Part shown: positions 24,130 through 36,700 of the stretch, piece by piece
Layout of the letters: every line of letters begins with the position of its first letter
Numbering within the stretch: position 1 is the first letter of the stretch
Source: Undaria pinnatifida
Lineage: Eukaryota > Sar > Phaeophyceae > Laminariales > Alariaceae
Length of the DNA stretch: 64,000 nt
Direction: 5' to 3'
NCBI GenBank assembly: GCA_012845835.1
Contig: JABAKD010000022.1
Location: forward strand, 12,244,718 to 12,308,717
The notes under the pieces: generated by a model
What the model was told of the DNA's origin: nothing
The model's database searches: none
What the model saw: the letters and a program-made list of their open reading frames with translations, nothing else
Position numbers and translations under genes: made by a program

Positions 24130-24460
24130 CGCGTGCTGTCCTGTTTGAGCATTTATGGCTTGAATATGGTTACGCGTTGGTTATACGTGGCCTGGTCGCA
24201 CGGCATTACTCCATACTTACTTGAGGTATGTATAGCATCCATGTCATGTGTTTTTGAGGATAACGAGGGGACGGTACAGTTTGCGCAGAATCCAAAATGC
24301 ACGTTGAACTCGGAGCATGTTGATATTCGCCTCCATTTTTTGAGAGCTACGAGTTGAGCATTATTCCAGTGAAGTCAGAGATGAAGCATTCAGACTTGTT
24401 GACGAAACCCCTCTCCAGAGGGAGACGTTTTGTTTCACCGCGATCTTCGTGTGAATATTT
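24130..24460 (+). mobile_element. Ty1/copia pol 3' end (RNase H domain), copy B
   Basis: Duplicate of copy A. It reads VFEDNEGTVQFAQNPKCTLN and SEHVDIRLHF, then is broken by a deletion and stop. A shifted frame gives LTKPLSR. Its K-to-E change (SKH to SEH) and frameshift show decay after duplication. Confidence 0.82.
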
Positions 24461-24854
24461 TACTCGCTTTTTCGGAATGTGGGCAGTTACATAGTTTTGA
24501 TTTCAAAGTGGATAGTATATTTGAGTCTATTCCCGATGATGGTGCCGTTTTGTCCAGGCCATTTCGGAGAAAAACGCCGTTTTACCAGGCAATGGTTTTC
24601 GAGAGTATTTGGTGTTTCCAGTATGAGGCTGATGTTATATCTTTGTTTTTATACTTTAAGGTGTTAATTTGGGAATCGATTGGTAGGAGGGTTGAGATTG
24701 TATCCTTGTACGCGTCTTTGGTTTTTGACTTTGATCTCTGGGTTTGATATCATTTGATTATGATATTGCGATGTGTCAACCTTGCGATGTCGTGCCTTGT
24801 CATGTACAGAGCAGGGGGGACATTGGCACGGTCGTCGTGTATAATGAGTAGGGA

Positions 24855-25125
24855 TGTTGGAACTCAGGAACACGACGGAGATGATCAATCGTAGATTGGG
24901 CAAATCCATGCTAAAAATGGATTCTGGTTGTGGGATACTGGGATGTCCGAATATCATGCGATGTTCATCCATGCATCTCGATACCTTCCGTTGTTAAGCT
25001 CCTTACGAGGTCGAGTCAGGCTCGACGGCCGGATAATACAATGGATAAGTCCTGTGTCACCGTCTGGAATCACCACCACGCGTTCCGGTGCCAGCTGCGT
25101 GTACACCGTTAGCGATCGATCAACA
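24855..25125 (+). repeat. Copia 3' LTR, copy B, with polypurine tract
   Basis: A 271-bp TGTTGG...ATCAACA segment preceded by GAGTAGGGA. It matches the LTR at 22082-22353, and the sequence beyond it (GTATNCCT, then TAGGCCATGGGATGTTTC) is also shared, so both LTRs were copied inside the larger duplication. Confidence 0.8.
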
Positions 25126-26540
25126 GTATTCCTCTTCTATTAGGCCATGGGATGTTTCATCGGGTTAAGCTCACGTTAGTTCTCGAAGTTGTGGATTGGG
25201 TTAGATACAGAGCTCAAGTGAGGAACCTTAGAAAATAATAGTGCACCCCTGTCGTCCCGGCATTTTAGAGACGCGTTGGTCTATGGTCTGATAGACTACG
25301 GCCAAGCGTGACTATGATTACTACGCCCCCCTGCAGTATGAGCGCCCAAATGTAAGAGGTGTCTCCAGTCGGAATAGGAACGGTGTTCCATTTAGAACCA
25401 CATGCGTGTTCGATAGTCAAATTACTAGGCAAGCTAGAAATGAATGCTCCCCCCCATACACTAAGCCTATGTCACTTTTCCTGGAACCCCTTGCTTTAAC
25501 CCAACTTGAAACCCTACCTTGCCTGCTGCGTGTACATGCAGCTGTCAATCCCGCGTCTGCCCAGTTTCATCGCTGTAACGACTGCAACAACCGACAAACG
25601 AGGGAAATGCTTTGCGTAAATGCAACGTGCGGAGCTTCGTCGCTTTGCACGGTCCAATGAGGACGTTGGCACCTCGGGCGGGCAGTGATCGGGGCCCGGG
25701 TTGTCAATCAATACACGCTGTTGGTGTCTTCACCTCCCAAACCTTCAAGGCGCCTTCCCGGAGGAGTCTCTTGCTAACCCTACAGTAGAAGAAAATGACC
25801 ACATATGTCAGTCTATATATTTATCGATATTTGTTTGGTTCGTATGTTTTGCTTCCTTGTGGTGTAGGTTTGATGTCGGGAGGGGAGGGGGAGGGAAGGG
25901 TGAAACCATTGTCATGCATGGCATTGTTCGTGTGTTAGACCATAGGCTCTCGCATCTCTACAATGCCGGGATGAGTCATGTCGTTTGTTCAACGACAAGA
26001 CAAACATTGCGTGCGCGAATCTTGGGGGTGGGGGAAGAGGTTCGAGCGTGCTGCAAGTTAAATGAGCAGGCAGTCGACGGCAACTTTGAAGTTGACATGT
26101 GGACTGTGTATGCGTGTGTGCGTACCACCCAGGCAGAGCCTGTTGATCGTTTTGCCCGTGTCGTGGAAGGCGCTGCCCAGCTGTTGTGCCAGCGTATCGT
26201 TGATGCCGCCAACAGGTATCGCAGCGGGGACGAGACGGGGTGGAGTTGTCAGAAACCAGCTAGGTTGAGGACGCCGGCAATGTATTTCCCCCACGGACGG
26301 CAAGGGGCAGACTGCTCTTTGCATACACCAGGCTGCTTTATGTAGGAAAGGCTGCTGACGCAGCGGGTCTGATGTATGCTGTAGCGTAGTTAGGTAGGAA
26401 ACGGTACGGCCAAAGTTGAGTCTGATGGGTGACGCGTGCTACGGCAGGGGTAGCTCTTATTGGCAAAAATGTTTTCGGCATGACGGGGCTCCTTAACGCA
26501 AAATCGTCGGACCATTCCATTCTTGTTTTGCGATAGTGTT

Positions 26541-28020
26541 CGTTGTGTACCTGGACCATGTCGGGTTCTGTCGCGCGCGTAGGCGTTTCTATTTTGCAAA
26601 GTCCAACCACACCTATTAAGTCGTTGTGGGCATCATAATTGTTCGTGAAGTCTCGGGAGAGAAGTGTCTGGCCGCCCCGCTCGCACGCCAATATATTGAT
26701 ACCAAGATGCATGACCAAATTTTCTTACGGTGCTTGTGATATATGTTTGTCCTGTAGTTACATAACCACAAAGCTTGTATCTATCTCTCGAGGGTAAAGT
26801 ATGGGCACGGACACTGGATATGTTGCATGTCGATGAGTAGAGAGCACGGGTTATCGTGAAGGTCACTCACCAGGATGCATGGTTGCACTTTGCCGTCATT
26901 CGGCAAGGTTGCCAGGGGTGGCGGGGGGCGTACTCAGTTCATGCATAGCCGTAGTCTTAGAACCATAGACCCTCTGATCCCTACAATGCTGGGACGGAGC
27001 ACGTCGGGTTTTCATCGACCAGGCAGACATCGCGTGCACTATGCGGGAAGCGCCGTGAGGTGTTTGGCGAATCGCCTGAAGCATGAGCTGCACTCTGCTA
27101 AGAACCACGTGTGAGGCGGACTTCCGCACGGTATGCGTACTCTCTTGCATGTGGATGACAGCTTCGAATCGATCTGTTTTTGTTTCTGGTGTGGCCACTT
27201 CCGGAAACTTTTAGTGCTCGCACTAGGGATGTCTGACCGGTCTCTTTGCAAGTGTGCCCTTCGGTTACGCGATATGTACCGCCGCCAACAAAAAAACATG
27301 TTTTGGTCCGTGCTTCAGCGAGATACAGAGCCACTCGGGCGAGTGGCCATGGAATGGGAGTATGCTGCTATGACGCCGTAGCCTGGGTCCCTTGGGTTAT
27401 CCTTGCCAGCGAACGGGGGAGGTCGTTGGGGTCAGCTTGCTGCTTAACCCTTTTGAATCTTCGCCCGCTTTATTTGAGGGGAAAACTGCTTGAAATTAGT
27501 GCTGCTGTCGTAGCTTATTTGCGCTGGTGGTTGGTGTGACCTCGTGTTTCTTCGGTCGGCCCTATGTTTTTTGTCATCTGGCGCGTCCCTTCTTCGTGTT
27601 TCTTCCAACTGAGAACACGCCTTCAAAGTTTGGACCTACCTGCTCGACTCATGCCTCCCACTTTGCACAGGACTCAGGGGGGGTGCTATAATCGCTCGCT
27701 TTGTTTCTCCAGCCTCAAGGGGGCTCGAGACTCCCTGGGAGGTTCGCTTGTCTCTGTTATACGAGTAGGGGGTATACGTACGTACGTCCTCGTTTCGTTT
27801 TTGCGCCCATGCACCGGGCCGGGTCCTTGCCTCATCCTTGCGTTTTGGGTAGCCGAAAAGGGGATGACGACCGTGTTGTTGAGGTGGTCCTCGTGTTGCC
27901 AGCCCTGGAGGGATGTCGATGATGGAGTATTTTGCGAACTTGCTATCTCTCCTAGAAGTGCACCAATAGTTTTGAGGACACAAAAACTTGGGATGATGTT
28001 TGCGGTTCTAAAAAGGGTTA
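26541..28020. other. No gene supported; one dispersed-repeat copy
   Basis: Holds a copy (about 26935-27075) of the family with GCATAGCCGTAGTC, ATCCCTACAATGCTGGGA and CGCCGTGAGGTGTT, also found at about 19455, 20275, 23145, 25915, 29645, 49645 and 53540. Overlapping frames of up to 160 codons at 27560-28170 on both strands show no motif. Confidence 0.45.
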
Positions 28021-28200
28021 CAGTAGTGATCCCTCTGTAGTGCCGGTTGGTTAGTGCCGGTTTCCCGCTATAGTGCCTGTAAAAGCCCTTTAGCACAGAG
28101 GGGATCAACCTGTAGTGGGTGGTGCCGGTTGCTGCTGTATTGCCGGTATTTCCCTCTGTAGTGCACATACCGCCACTATAGAGGGACCACTACTACTGTA
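28021..28200. repeat. AGTGCCGGTTG-type repeat
   Basis: Clustered copies of CCCTMTAGTGCCGGTTG and its variants, as in the palindrome loop at 8800-9450 and at 29805-30060. Probably ends of one non-autonomous element family. Confidence 0.6.
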
Positions 28201-28960
28201 CGTCGGAACGTTGGCGAAGCGCTTGCTGTATGGGTCGGCATTTGCTTTTGTTTTTTGGGCAGGGTCGCGTACGGCACTATATTAGCTGGAGAAGCAACGT
28301 CTGTTGCTGGCCGTAGATAGCACAAACTAGAGTGTACAGCGTCGCATCCTGACTATGGGTATGACGGTTGTTGAACATTGTAAAGGTTTGGTTGTCCCTT
28401 GCGTCGCCTTTGTACTGAGCAATCCTTGCGATTGGATTTTGTTGTGCGGAGGTTTTCATCTAGTTAAATATCGTCCGCCTTTCCATGATACGATTACCCT
28501 ATGCAAGAACGCCGGTACCTGGTACGGGGTTCTCGGTCGCAATAAATCCGGCAGGGTAGTCGCAATGTTCCCTAAGGGCCCACAAGGGTGCCCAGGCTTT
28601 TCCCATGACGAGCAAAATGTGTGCACAGGGTTTGCTCATTGTAACGACCATGCATCTTCCTTTTCCGACTACCGGCAGGTTTGAGTCTTGTTACCGTCAG
28701 CAGGAGCTTGCAGAAATCTTATGGGTACTCCTGTCTCCTCGGGTGTTACCGCTCCCGCCGTGGCGTTTCGTGTGCCTTTTTTTCAAAGCGGCTATGCCCT
28801 TTTCCTGCGAGATGGACGCGGTCGTTGGATTGCTAGTGGTGTGCGGCTCCTGTACGACAAAAACCCACCCGTTTTTCGCACAGGCGGGTTGCGATTTTAA
28901 TAGAGTTCGTGACTGCGTTCAGACATGGTGGAATGCTTCCACTTGCCGAAGTACTCCACT
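28201..28960. other. No gene supported; two adjacent plus-strand frames
   Basis: Frames of 109 codons (28355-28684, ATG start) and 70 codons (28688-28900) lie end to end on the plus strand. No domain, splice site or neighbouring exon supports either. Confidence 0.3.
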
Positions 28961-29130
28961 TCATCGTGCTGGTTACCACGAGTCGGGTCGCCCTTCTCAC
29001 GGATCGGGTCTGGCCAGGGTGACCCGACCCGACCCGACCCGTGATATTTCAAAACCTCCTGGACCGACCCGACCCAAACGATGGTATTCGAGCACCTCCT
29101 GGCGTGAACGGATTTGACCCGCGAAACACC
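28961..29130. repeat. (GACCC)n minisatellite, small copy
   Basis: Tandem GACCC pentamers separated by short spacers (GTGATATTTCAAAACCTCCTG), the same family as at 58130 and 59560. Confidence 0.8.
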
Positions 29131-29644
29131 CGCGGCTCGGGTCATATCCGGTGAAAAGCCGTGGCTATGTCGCACTACTACCCAGTAGACAACATAGCCA
29201 CTTGATGAGTGACCTTTGTCACTTGGCATGTAGTAGGCTAGTGGCTCAATGTTACTGTAGATAAGCAACACACCAGCTTGCGTGGTCTTCCTCTTGTGCA
29301 CCCATGGTTGTCGCTGATCACATCATCGATAAGTAACACGATCACGCGATGACACCGCACGGTGTGGTAATGATGAGTGGTCGCGTTAGCTCATTTCCTT
29401 TATATTTAGCCCGTGGTCACCACAAAAGGCTACACCAAGCATCCCGATGGAACAAAAAGTGAAAACAAAACCGTATCCGTATCGCGCCGGGATCAGTCGG
29501 CAGGCCAAACAGTAAACGCCCAATCAAATCGACGGTTTTATCTGCTTTGGCCTTGCGACGCTTCATTCATGTTCGAAACAGTGCGCACACGGTGCCGAAG
29601 TCTTGCCTCACAAGCAGGTTTTAATGGCGTGCGGCTCACCCTCC

Positions 29645-29775
29645 TCCATGCGACTCGCGGAATATACCACACGGCGCTTCACGCTTGGCGTAAACAATAT
29701 CTACCTGGCCGATGAAAACCCGGCGTGCTCGGTCGCGACATTGTAGGGGTGCGAGGGTCTATGGCCCCCGAACAC
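29645..29775 (+). repeat. Dispersed repeat with CACGGCGCTTCACGCTTGG
   Basis: Forward copy of the family also at about 19455 and 49645 (forward) and 20275, 23145, 25915, 26935 and 53540 (reverse). About 130 bp; a frame through it translates but changes between copies. Confidence 0.65.
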
Positions 29776-29804
29776 TACGGCCGTTCACAAGACAGTGGGA
29801 GTCC

Positions 29805-30060
29805 CCCTATAGTGCCGGTTGAATAGTGCCTATTTCCGGTATGGTGCTGTTGAAATCGCTTGGCAGGGACTGGAACCCATTATACTTGAACCCCAGCTTA
29901 GGTACATTGCCCAATAGTGCCGGTGTCCGATATACTGCCGATGTTAACTAGAACACACTGTACTTGACCAGTTTAGGTCCGTTACCCAATAGTGCCGGTG
30001 TCCGATATACTGCCGGTGTGGTGGGCTGGCACATTCCAACACTATCGGGAGACCACCACT
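29805..30060. repeat. AGTGCCGGTTG-type repeat with internal duplication
   Basis: GTCCCCCTATAGTGCCGGTTG starts the block. The segment CCCAATAGTGCCGGTGTCCG is then duplicated about 77 bp apart (near 29909 and 29986). Confidence 0.65.
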
Positions 30061-30103
30061 GTACGATTACACACCCGCCCGCGGCACAAAACACGAGGCA
30101 CAA

Positions 30104-30770
30104 CTAGAATCTACCCCCCACCGCAGACGACGGCCTAGACCCGATCCCCCCTCCCGCAGCCGTCCGGATCCTGCTTGGCGGGGGCATCATCCGCGGATAC
30201 TTCGACATCATCCCCGCAATTTGCTCTCCGGTAGCGTTAGCACCCATGGGCTCCAATCGGGCCGGATGTTCAGCGGACGCAGCAACCGCACCACTCCCCC
30301 CTCCCCCGCCCCTCCGCCTCCTCCCAGCATCTTTAGATCCCAAACCACCCTGCCTGGGTCCGGAAGGCCCTGGCGCTAATTCGTCAACCGACGCTGATGC
30401 TATTCTCGATTCCCCGCCGCCCCACCCGTTCACATCCCTGCTTTCCTGCCGCGATGATACTGGCGTCGTTACCGGACTGCCCGGCCGAGCGAACGAGCTC
30501 CCGTCGCCGTCCGCATCCGCCAGCTGGAGGTGCGGTCCTTTCTGTGGGCTCCGTACGGGGACGGGGGGACCTGGCGTGAAAATTCCAGGAGCACCTAGTT
30601 TTGGAGATCCCGGGGGTCCCAGGGTGGGAAGAGGTCGGTCGCAGGAGAGGCAGCGGAACTTGGAGTTGAGCCTTGAGGCAAGAACGGTAGGGCTTGGCGC
30701 GTTTTCGTCGCCACCTTTGGCGCCGGCGCGCCCATTTGGTACACCTGCACTCGAGACGAGGGCGGCGAGC
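30104..30770 (-). CDS. Last exon of the QRICH2-like gene
   Basis: 667 nt. The acceptor is CACCGCAG after a long pyrimidine tract (30774-30875). The first G completes Lys, followed by 221 codons and a TAG at 30106-30104. It encodes LNSKFRCLSCDRPLP, then a Pro/Gly/Arg-rich tail with MMSKYPRMMPPPSR and SRPSSAVGGRF. The Cys pair in CLSC is the family signature as I know it. Confidence 0.8.
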
Positions 30771-33700
30771 CTGCGGTGGGTTTTTGGTGGGGCGGGCGGA
30801 GAGAAGGGGCTGGGGTTAGGGTTGAGTTTTGATGATGTGGACGGAGAGCAAGGATGAGAAGGGGGGGGGGTCAGGGTTGTTGTGCTCGCCCTAACGTCAA
30901 AGTGGGAGCTCTGCATGCTTGTTATTTTTATGTACCATTTTCTGCTCGACCAACCGTGCCTGTGGGCATAGTTGGTCGTCGGGTGGGTTAATTTCTCCAT
31001 ACGAAGACTGTAGGAAAGGTAGCTCAATCGTCTCTGCTGGCGCCGCGATAGAAGAGAAAGCTGATAATAGACGTGTTTCCCGCGTTAACACCGTTCTCTT
31101 TGTGAAAATGCTCTGTCTCTCTCGGTGGCAATTCGCTCTCGAGCAGCAGCCCCACCATGTAAATGTTTACAGAGCAAGAACGCACTCGTTGCTTTCCTCG
31201 TCCGGCTTTCGTGGAGACCTACCTACCTGTACAGTTGCGTTGCGTACACCCTCACCGCCCCAAGAACAAATGCACCTGGGATATTGCTTTGGTCACCCCC
31301 TCTGTGTTATGTATGTTCATGGCGCTCTTATCGAACTGGAAGGAGTGGCCACCGATTGGACTAACGAATTCGTCCTCGGGGAGCAAGACGCGCCTTGGGT
31401 ACAGAAAATCGCCCCCGGGACAATTTTCTGATAGCCAAGCGTGAACGCCTTCACGGCTGGGTTTGCGTTGAATTTGGCGGGAACTAGGGTGCGTATAGTT
31501 TGTTCCCTGGCCGCGCCGTGCGCAGGTGACAAGGAAGTAGGGAGGATGTCAAAGTGTAGCAAAACGACGCCGTGAGGTTAACTTGGGACACGTGCCGCGA
31601 CAAGGGTAGCGCTTTTGGTCCGTTTTATTTTTCTGATCGACGGGAGGCTCCCCAATCGAGGACTTTTGTCAAATGCGTCTCCTATGGTGGTTACTAACGT
31701 TATATGTTTCTATTATGCCTAGGCCATGGGAATGTTGATGGATTCGCTCTTTTCCGGCATTAGTCGCACTATCCCTAGGCCCTGGGAGTGTTCATCGTGT
31801 TCTGACGACGTTTTTTTTTCTATGCCGACGCCATGGGATTGTTAGTCGTGTGCCCACTGCCCATGGCTACGGTAGAGGGGTTATGCTGTTTGGAGGCTTT
31901 ATTTTGCAGTGACTCGGGGTCACTCGCGCGGGTGACCCCCCTAGTCCTTCGCGGTATTAAGGTTTCGTGTCTTTTATTTTATCTTGTCGGCATGAAACCG
32001 CCATCGAATGGTCAGCTACGCCGCGCCAAACAAATCACGTACAACTCGTAAATCATTTTTTTTTTTTGTCGTTATGGTACAGAGTCACTGGGGGGGGGGT
32101 GGTGGCTCAAACGCACTTGTTAAAAAGGGGAAAAGATACAGTAATACCGTAGCCATGATCTATTTACGACAAATATTCGTGCTGTTGTCCAGGCCATGGG
32201 ATTATTAAACGTGCTTTTCTCTTTTGCGGAATAACGCTTTTCTACGCCTAGACCATGAGGTTCGTCCATCGGGTTTCACTTGTCATTTCATGTAAAAACT
32301 CACTTTGTGGGCAATTTTCGGGCAATGAGGTACGAATAGACCTCCTCACGGTGTTAAGAGCCTCAGCAATCAATGGGTGCCTCGACCCTCCTGCACCGTG
32401 GCATGCGTCCCCATACTGCTAATAAAAGGAAACGCCTGGTACTACGACAGAGGTATACCTTTTTTTGGCGATTTTTTTTCTGAATTACGGGGCTCCTTAA
32501 CCTACTAATACTATCGTCAGAAAATAATTCAATAATACGTAGGCCATTTTTTTTTGCATGGTTCTCGTTGTGTGCCTAGGCCATGAGAGTTTTCATCCGC
32601 GATAAAGCAGGGTTTTTTTTTCTTGTCCAAATCAGTTTTTGGGTTTAAAAAGGACATGTCTTAAGCTCCTAAAAGTGGGGAACCTCAGAAAAAACAGTGG
32701 CGAATCTCTGTCGTAGCACGCGTCACTATCAATAAGGAGAAGACGCGTGGTACTAGGATAGAGCTAGCACTTTTGGGCTAGATATGTTTTTCTGAATCGG
32801 ACCGCTCCCTGACCCGAAGTTCGTCGAAGACTCGAAAGCTCATTCTTGTTTCGCTTCGCAATGTGAGTATTCGTTGTATGTATCTATCTACAGTATTTCA
32901 TGGGCTTTCTTTACCGGGTTGCATTTTCAGGTTTTCCCAAAAACTTTTGTTTTTGTTAGAGAACTCCTCAAGTGCTCGGAAAACTAGTGGTGCAGCAGCT
33001 CTGCCATGGCATGTGTCAGGACTGAACCCGCGTTTTTTTTGGGGGGGGGGAGGGAGAGCGATTGGAAGTAACGTGGGGAAAACTTTCCAGCACGATATCT
33101 AGGACAGTGCGAATGTGCCCGCGCCACTGCTACTGCTACCGCTACCTGAACCGCTACCGCGCCATCCGTACACCCTTCTCACTTGGCGAGGTCCTTCCTT
33201 TCGATCTTGTTGGACAGCGCCTCCTCGATAGCGGGGATCCCGATGTTGATCTTCCGCAGCTTGATTCCGACTGACGACAGCGCCCGCGTCACCTCATCGT
33301 GGTCGGCTTTGGATGCCATCTGTGGCGGCGCCGTGGGCACCCAACAAGGCGGTAGAAAAATGCTGTCTGTATGCTATGCGGTGGTGCTAATCTAGCCGAG
33401 TCATCGCACGGTAAGAGTGCAGAATATTCTAAGAATTTTCTGAGCTCCCAGCATGAGAAGCTAAGTCAACATCAACATCATCCATCATCACCCAAAGCAT
33501 GACTTCGAAGGCATTCCATAGCGCAACCCTGGCCGACGCTTCTCTGCGCTAGTCCTAAAGCAAGTAGATTCATAAATATATCAGATACAACCGGTATTGA
33601 CCCGGTTGAGGAGCTCAACTGGCCAGAAATGTTTCGGCCCCCAAAAGGGCGACCCCTACCGCCCTATAGAGAGATGACTTAGCCACCGAGTATATCGCGA

Positions 33701-36700
33701 CCATCGCTCGCAATGTAAAAGTCTTGAGACCTACTGTAGGTATAAAATGAAAAACACACAAGAACAAAAAGATGGCATTCCAGCGATATGGGGTTAGGGG
33801 AGTCCCGAAATTCATGAAAACCGTTTTGGCAAGAAATTACCACCGCTATCGTGGCGGGCGTCTACCGTTGTCTTGTTAATGCTTCAGGTATCGTACCATC
33901 CGACAGCGTGCCGTATTAGCGGTAATCGCCAAAACTGATGAAAAAAAACAACAAAAGTATTGTATCTTATCGTGACTCACCTGTTGCTCCAGGCGCGATG
34001 TCTTCCTCAGCAAATTATTCATCAAGGACAATCCCTCGTTGAAGCTCGGCCTTCGCTGGTGGTCCGCGCACCCCCCCCCAGCTGCCCCCGCTCTTTCCCC
34101 GGGGCCACGCACGACACCGGCTGCAAGCATCGACGAGGGTGGTAAAGACTCTACCGTCGACCCGCTCGATGCCTGGGTAGACATCTGACTCTCTTCGCCG
34201 GCTACTTCCGGGTTCTCAGGGCGGCCGTTTAGCGGTGGTGCAGACCGCGGGCGAGTGGAATCGGTGGTTTGATCACCGCACCCAACCGTTGACGTTGACA
34301 CAGCTGCCGTCACTCGCGAGTCCAACGCGTTCCACAGTCTTTGAAGCTCATGCTGGACCCAGGAAACGTCGGCCTTCAAAGTGAGTCTTTCTTCGAGGTC
34401 GCCGCCGCTGTCTACGCCTTGAGCTGGTCCTTGTCTCGTCGTCTCCTTTTCCGTGTCGTTGTCGTCGTCGTCGTCGTCGTCGAGGCCTACCCCACGGTCG
34501 TACGACATAGATTCCTTAATATGGGAAACGGCGTCATCCAGCTCCGACATGCGAGTAAGGAGGTCTCTCCACTGAGACTCGAACAATACGTCGTTCTTCA
34601 CCTGCCCTACGTTTCCCCTCGTGTTCGCCCGCAACCTCAACATAGCCACTTTAAGGCTACCTGCGCTGGTCCGCTCGCCGATAACCGGATGCAGAGCATC
34701 GCGCACGGTGGCAAGCCTCAGAGCTAAATCTCGCCGCCCATTCGGACACAGGACATCCCCGAGCGAGCATTCCCCAGAGCTTGCGGTGTCATCTAAGCAA
34801 GCTTGCCTCTCCCCGGCGATAAACGAGCACTTGTCTGTGTGGCCGTGGGCGGACAATGTATCCTCGAGGTTGGCGCAAAAGATCTCCGCGCGCTCAACGA
34901 CATCATTCCAGTCGCCGCCACCGCCGCCGCCGCTCCCGCCGTCCGCCCCTTCTTCCGCCGCTCGATTTATGCCGCATGATCGCGAGAACTCCGCTGCTTC
35001 AAACGAGATGTTCCGGAGTCGCTCCAAAATTTTATCCGCCGGAAGCCCGCCTTCTTCCCACTCTCCCGCGGAGCTATCGAACGTCGTTGCCGCGGTGGTG
35101 GCAGTCTTGTCTACGATTTTTCCGAGGTCGGTAGAGAGAAATTCTGCGGCTGTTCCCGCCGCTTTGACGAGTCGATCCATTCGCTCTCCGTCGGTCTCTT
35201 CGGGTTCTGGCTCCAGGATAGTGTTCTGGGTCGGTGCGTTCTCCATTTTCATCCTGATTTCGCTTAACCGTCGCTGGTGTGTCTATGTAAATGAGGAAGC
35301 AGTTAGGGGAGGGAGAGATGGTTTTGTCTGTGTTTGGTCTGGTATGTGGCGCCGCGATTGGGTGTGTTTTTCGGATTGGAGCTATTAAAAAGCCCACAAT
35401 CAATCCCCAAAGGCGGTTTTGCTATCATGCTTAGATCTGTTGCTTCTATCGGTTTGGTGTGTGTTCTTTTTCGCCCACAATCCCCAAAATACTCTGCTAT
35501 ATATCCTCAGCCTTGTTGTGCTTAATTCGGTTGAGTATATACTTCGAAGTATTTATTTGCGTGGTCGCGTCGTACCGTCACAAATTCTTGAGAAAATTCG
35601 TTTGGTTTGAACCTTCATATTCTACAATCTCTTGTCGTTTAAGGTGTTTATGGCGATGTGCAGATGCAAAACGGTGAACAAGGTCCGCGTTAATGTTGAT
35701 ATCGCGACCACAGACGAAAGCGGAGGCATAACTTTTTAGGCTTTTTGGCGATGTGCAGATGCCAAAACGGGGAACAACCCCTACACTTATTTCACTTTCA
35801 CGACCATAAGCTCAGGGCTAGGACTAGGGTGATGCATGAAATGAGTACCCCTCCCCCCCCCCCTCTAGATATACCGGAGCCTTGGTCGGCACACGCTTGA
35901 GTGCCATCTTACCTTTTTTTGGGTCTCGAGGTTCTTCAATCGCTCCTCGAGCAGCTGCAGCTGCCTTTCCTTCTCAGCCATGTCGTGAGATACCGCTGAC
36001 ATCTGCCGTGATGATGACCCGAATGAGCAAGAAACGCATCATGGGCAACAAAAAATCCGGTTAACGGTCGGTAACAGATTAGTCCCGCCAATACCTCTTC
36101 AGGCAAAGTATACCACTGTAGGCACGTCGTTGACGGCTGCCTTTCGAGAGCCAGGACTGCCGTCAACCAACACCAAGTCCTCTTTATACCTAATATACTA
36201 GTTTTAGCGTGTGGAGTTCCTTGACGGCTGCCCGTCAAGGGGAAGAACTGCCGTCAACCGTCAAAATATACTAATTTTAGTGTTGATATTTCCTTGACGG
36301 CATCTATCCGTCAAGGGGAAGACTGCCGTCAACCGACGTCGAGACCTCATTAGACCTAATATATCTAGTTTTAAGCGTGTGGAGTTCCTTGCCGGCTGCC
36401 CGTGAAGGGGCAAGACAGCCGTCAAACAACATCAAGGCCTCTTTAGACCTCACATACTAGTTTTAGTCCGAGGAGTTCCTTGACGGCTACCCGTCAAGGG
36501 CAAAGGCTGCCGTCAGCCAAAATGAAGGCCTCTTTAGACCTAAAATACTAGTTCTATTGTGTGAAGTTCCTTGACGGCTGCCCATCAAGGGGCAAGACTG
36601 CCGTCCACTGGCTTCTTTGACGGGCAACGCTCTACATTAAGTATCGCAAAAGCGATCATAGGACGACGTCCGCACCATACGCGTACCAAAGACTCAACGT

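Larger units (their letters stand above)
19530..26540. repeat. Tandem segmental duplication, about 2.8-kb unit, two full copies plus one partial
   Basis: The same order of landmarks occurs three times. GGAATAGGAACGGTG is at about 19650, 22603 and 25371. GCATGCAGCTGTCAATCCCG is at about 19931, 22787 and 25534. GTCGTTGATGCCGGCAA is at about 20568, 23431 and 26198. Copia RNase H plus LTR occurs in the first two only; the third copy diverges from about 26540, before the copia part. Spacings are about 2.75-2.95 kb. The copies are similar but clearly diverged, so the event is not very recent. Confidence 0.8.

Noticed and set aside
27560-28168. Overlapping frames of 158 and 160 codons on opposite strands
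   Set aside because: No recognisable motif, no splice pair, and each would be a shadow of the other; no reason to prefer either.
28355-28900. Two plus-strand frames placed end to end as one gene with a stop
   Set aside because: No shared domain or similarity; chance adjacency is likely.
30246-30857. 203-codon plus-strand frame
   Set aside because: Shadow of the last exon of the QRICH2-like gene, in Pro/Gly-rich high-GC sequence.
34621-35388. 255-codon plus-strand frame
   Set aside because: Shadow of exon 5 of the minus-strand QRICH2-like gene, which has splice sites, phase agreement and coiled-coil text.
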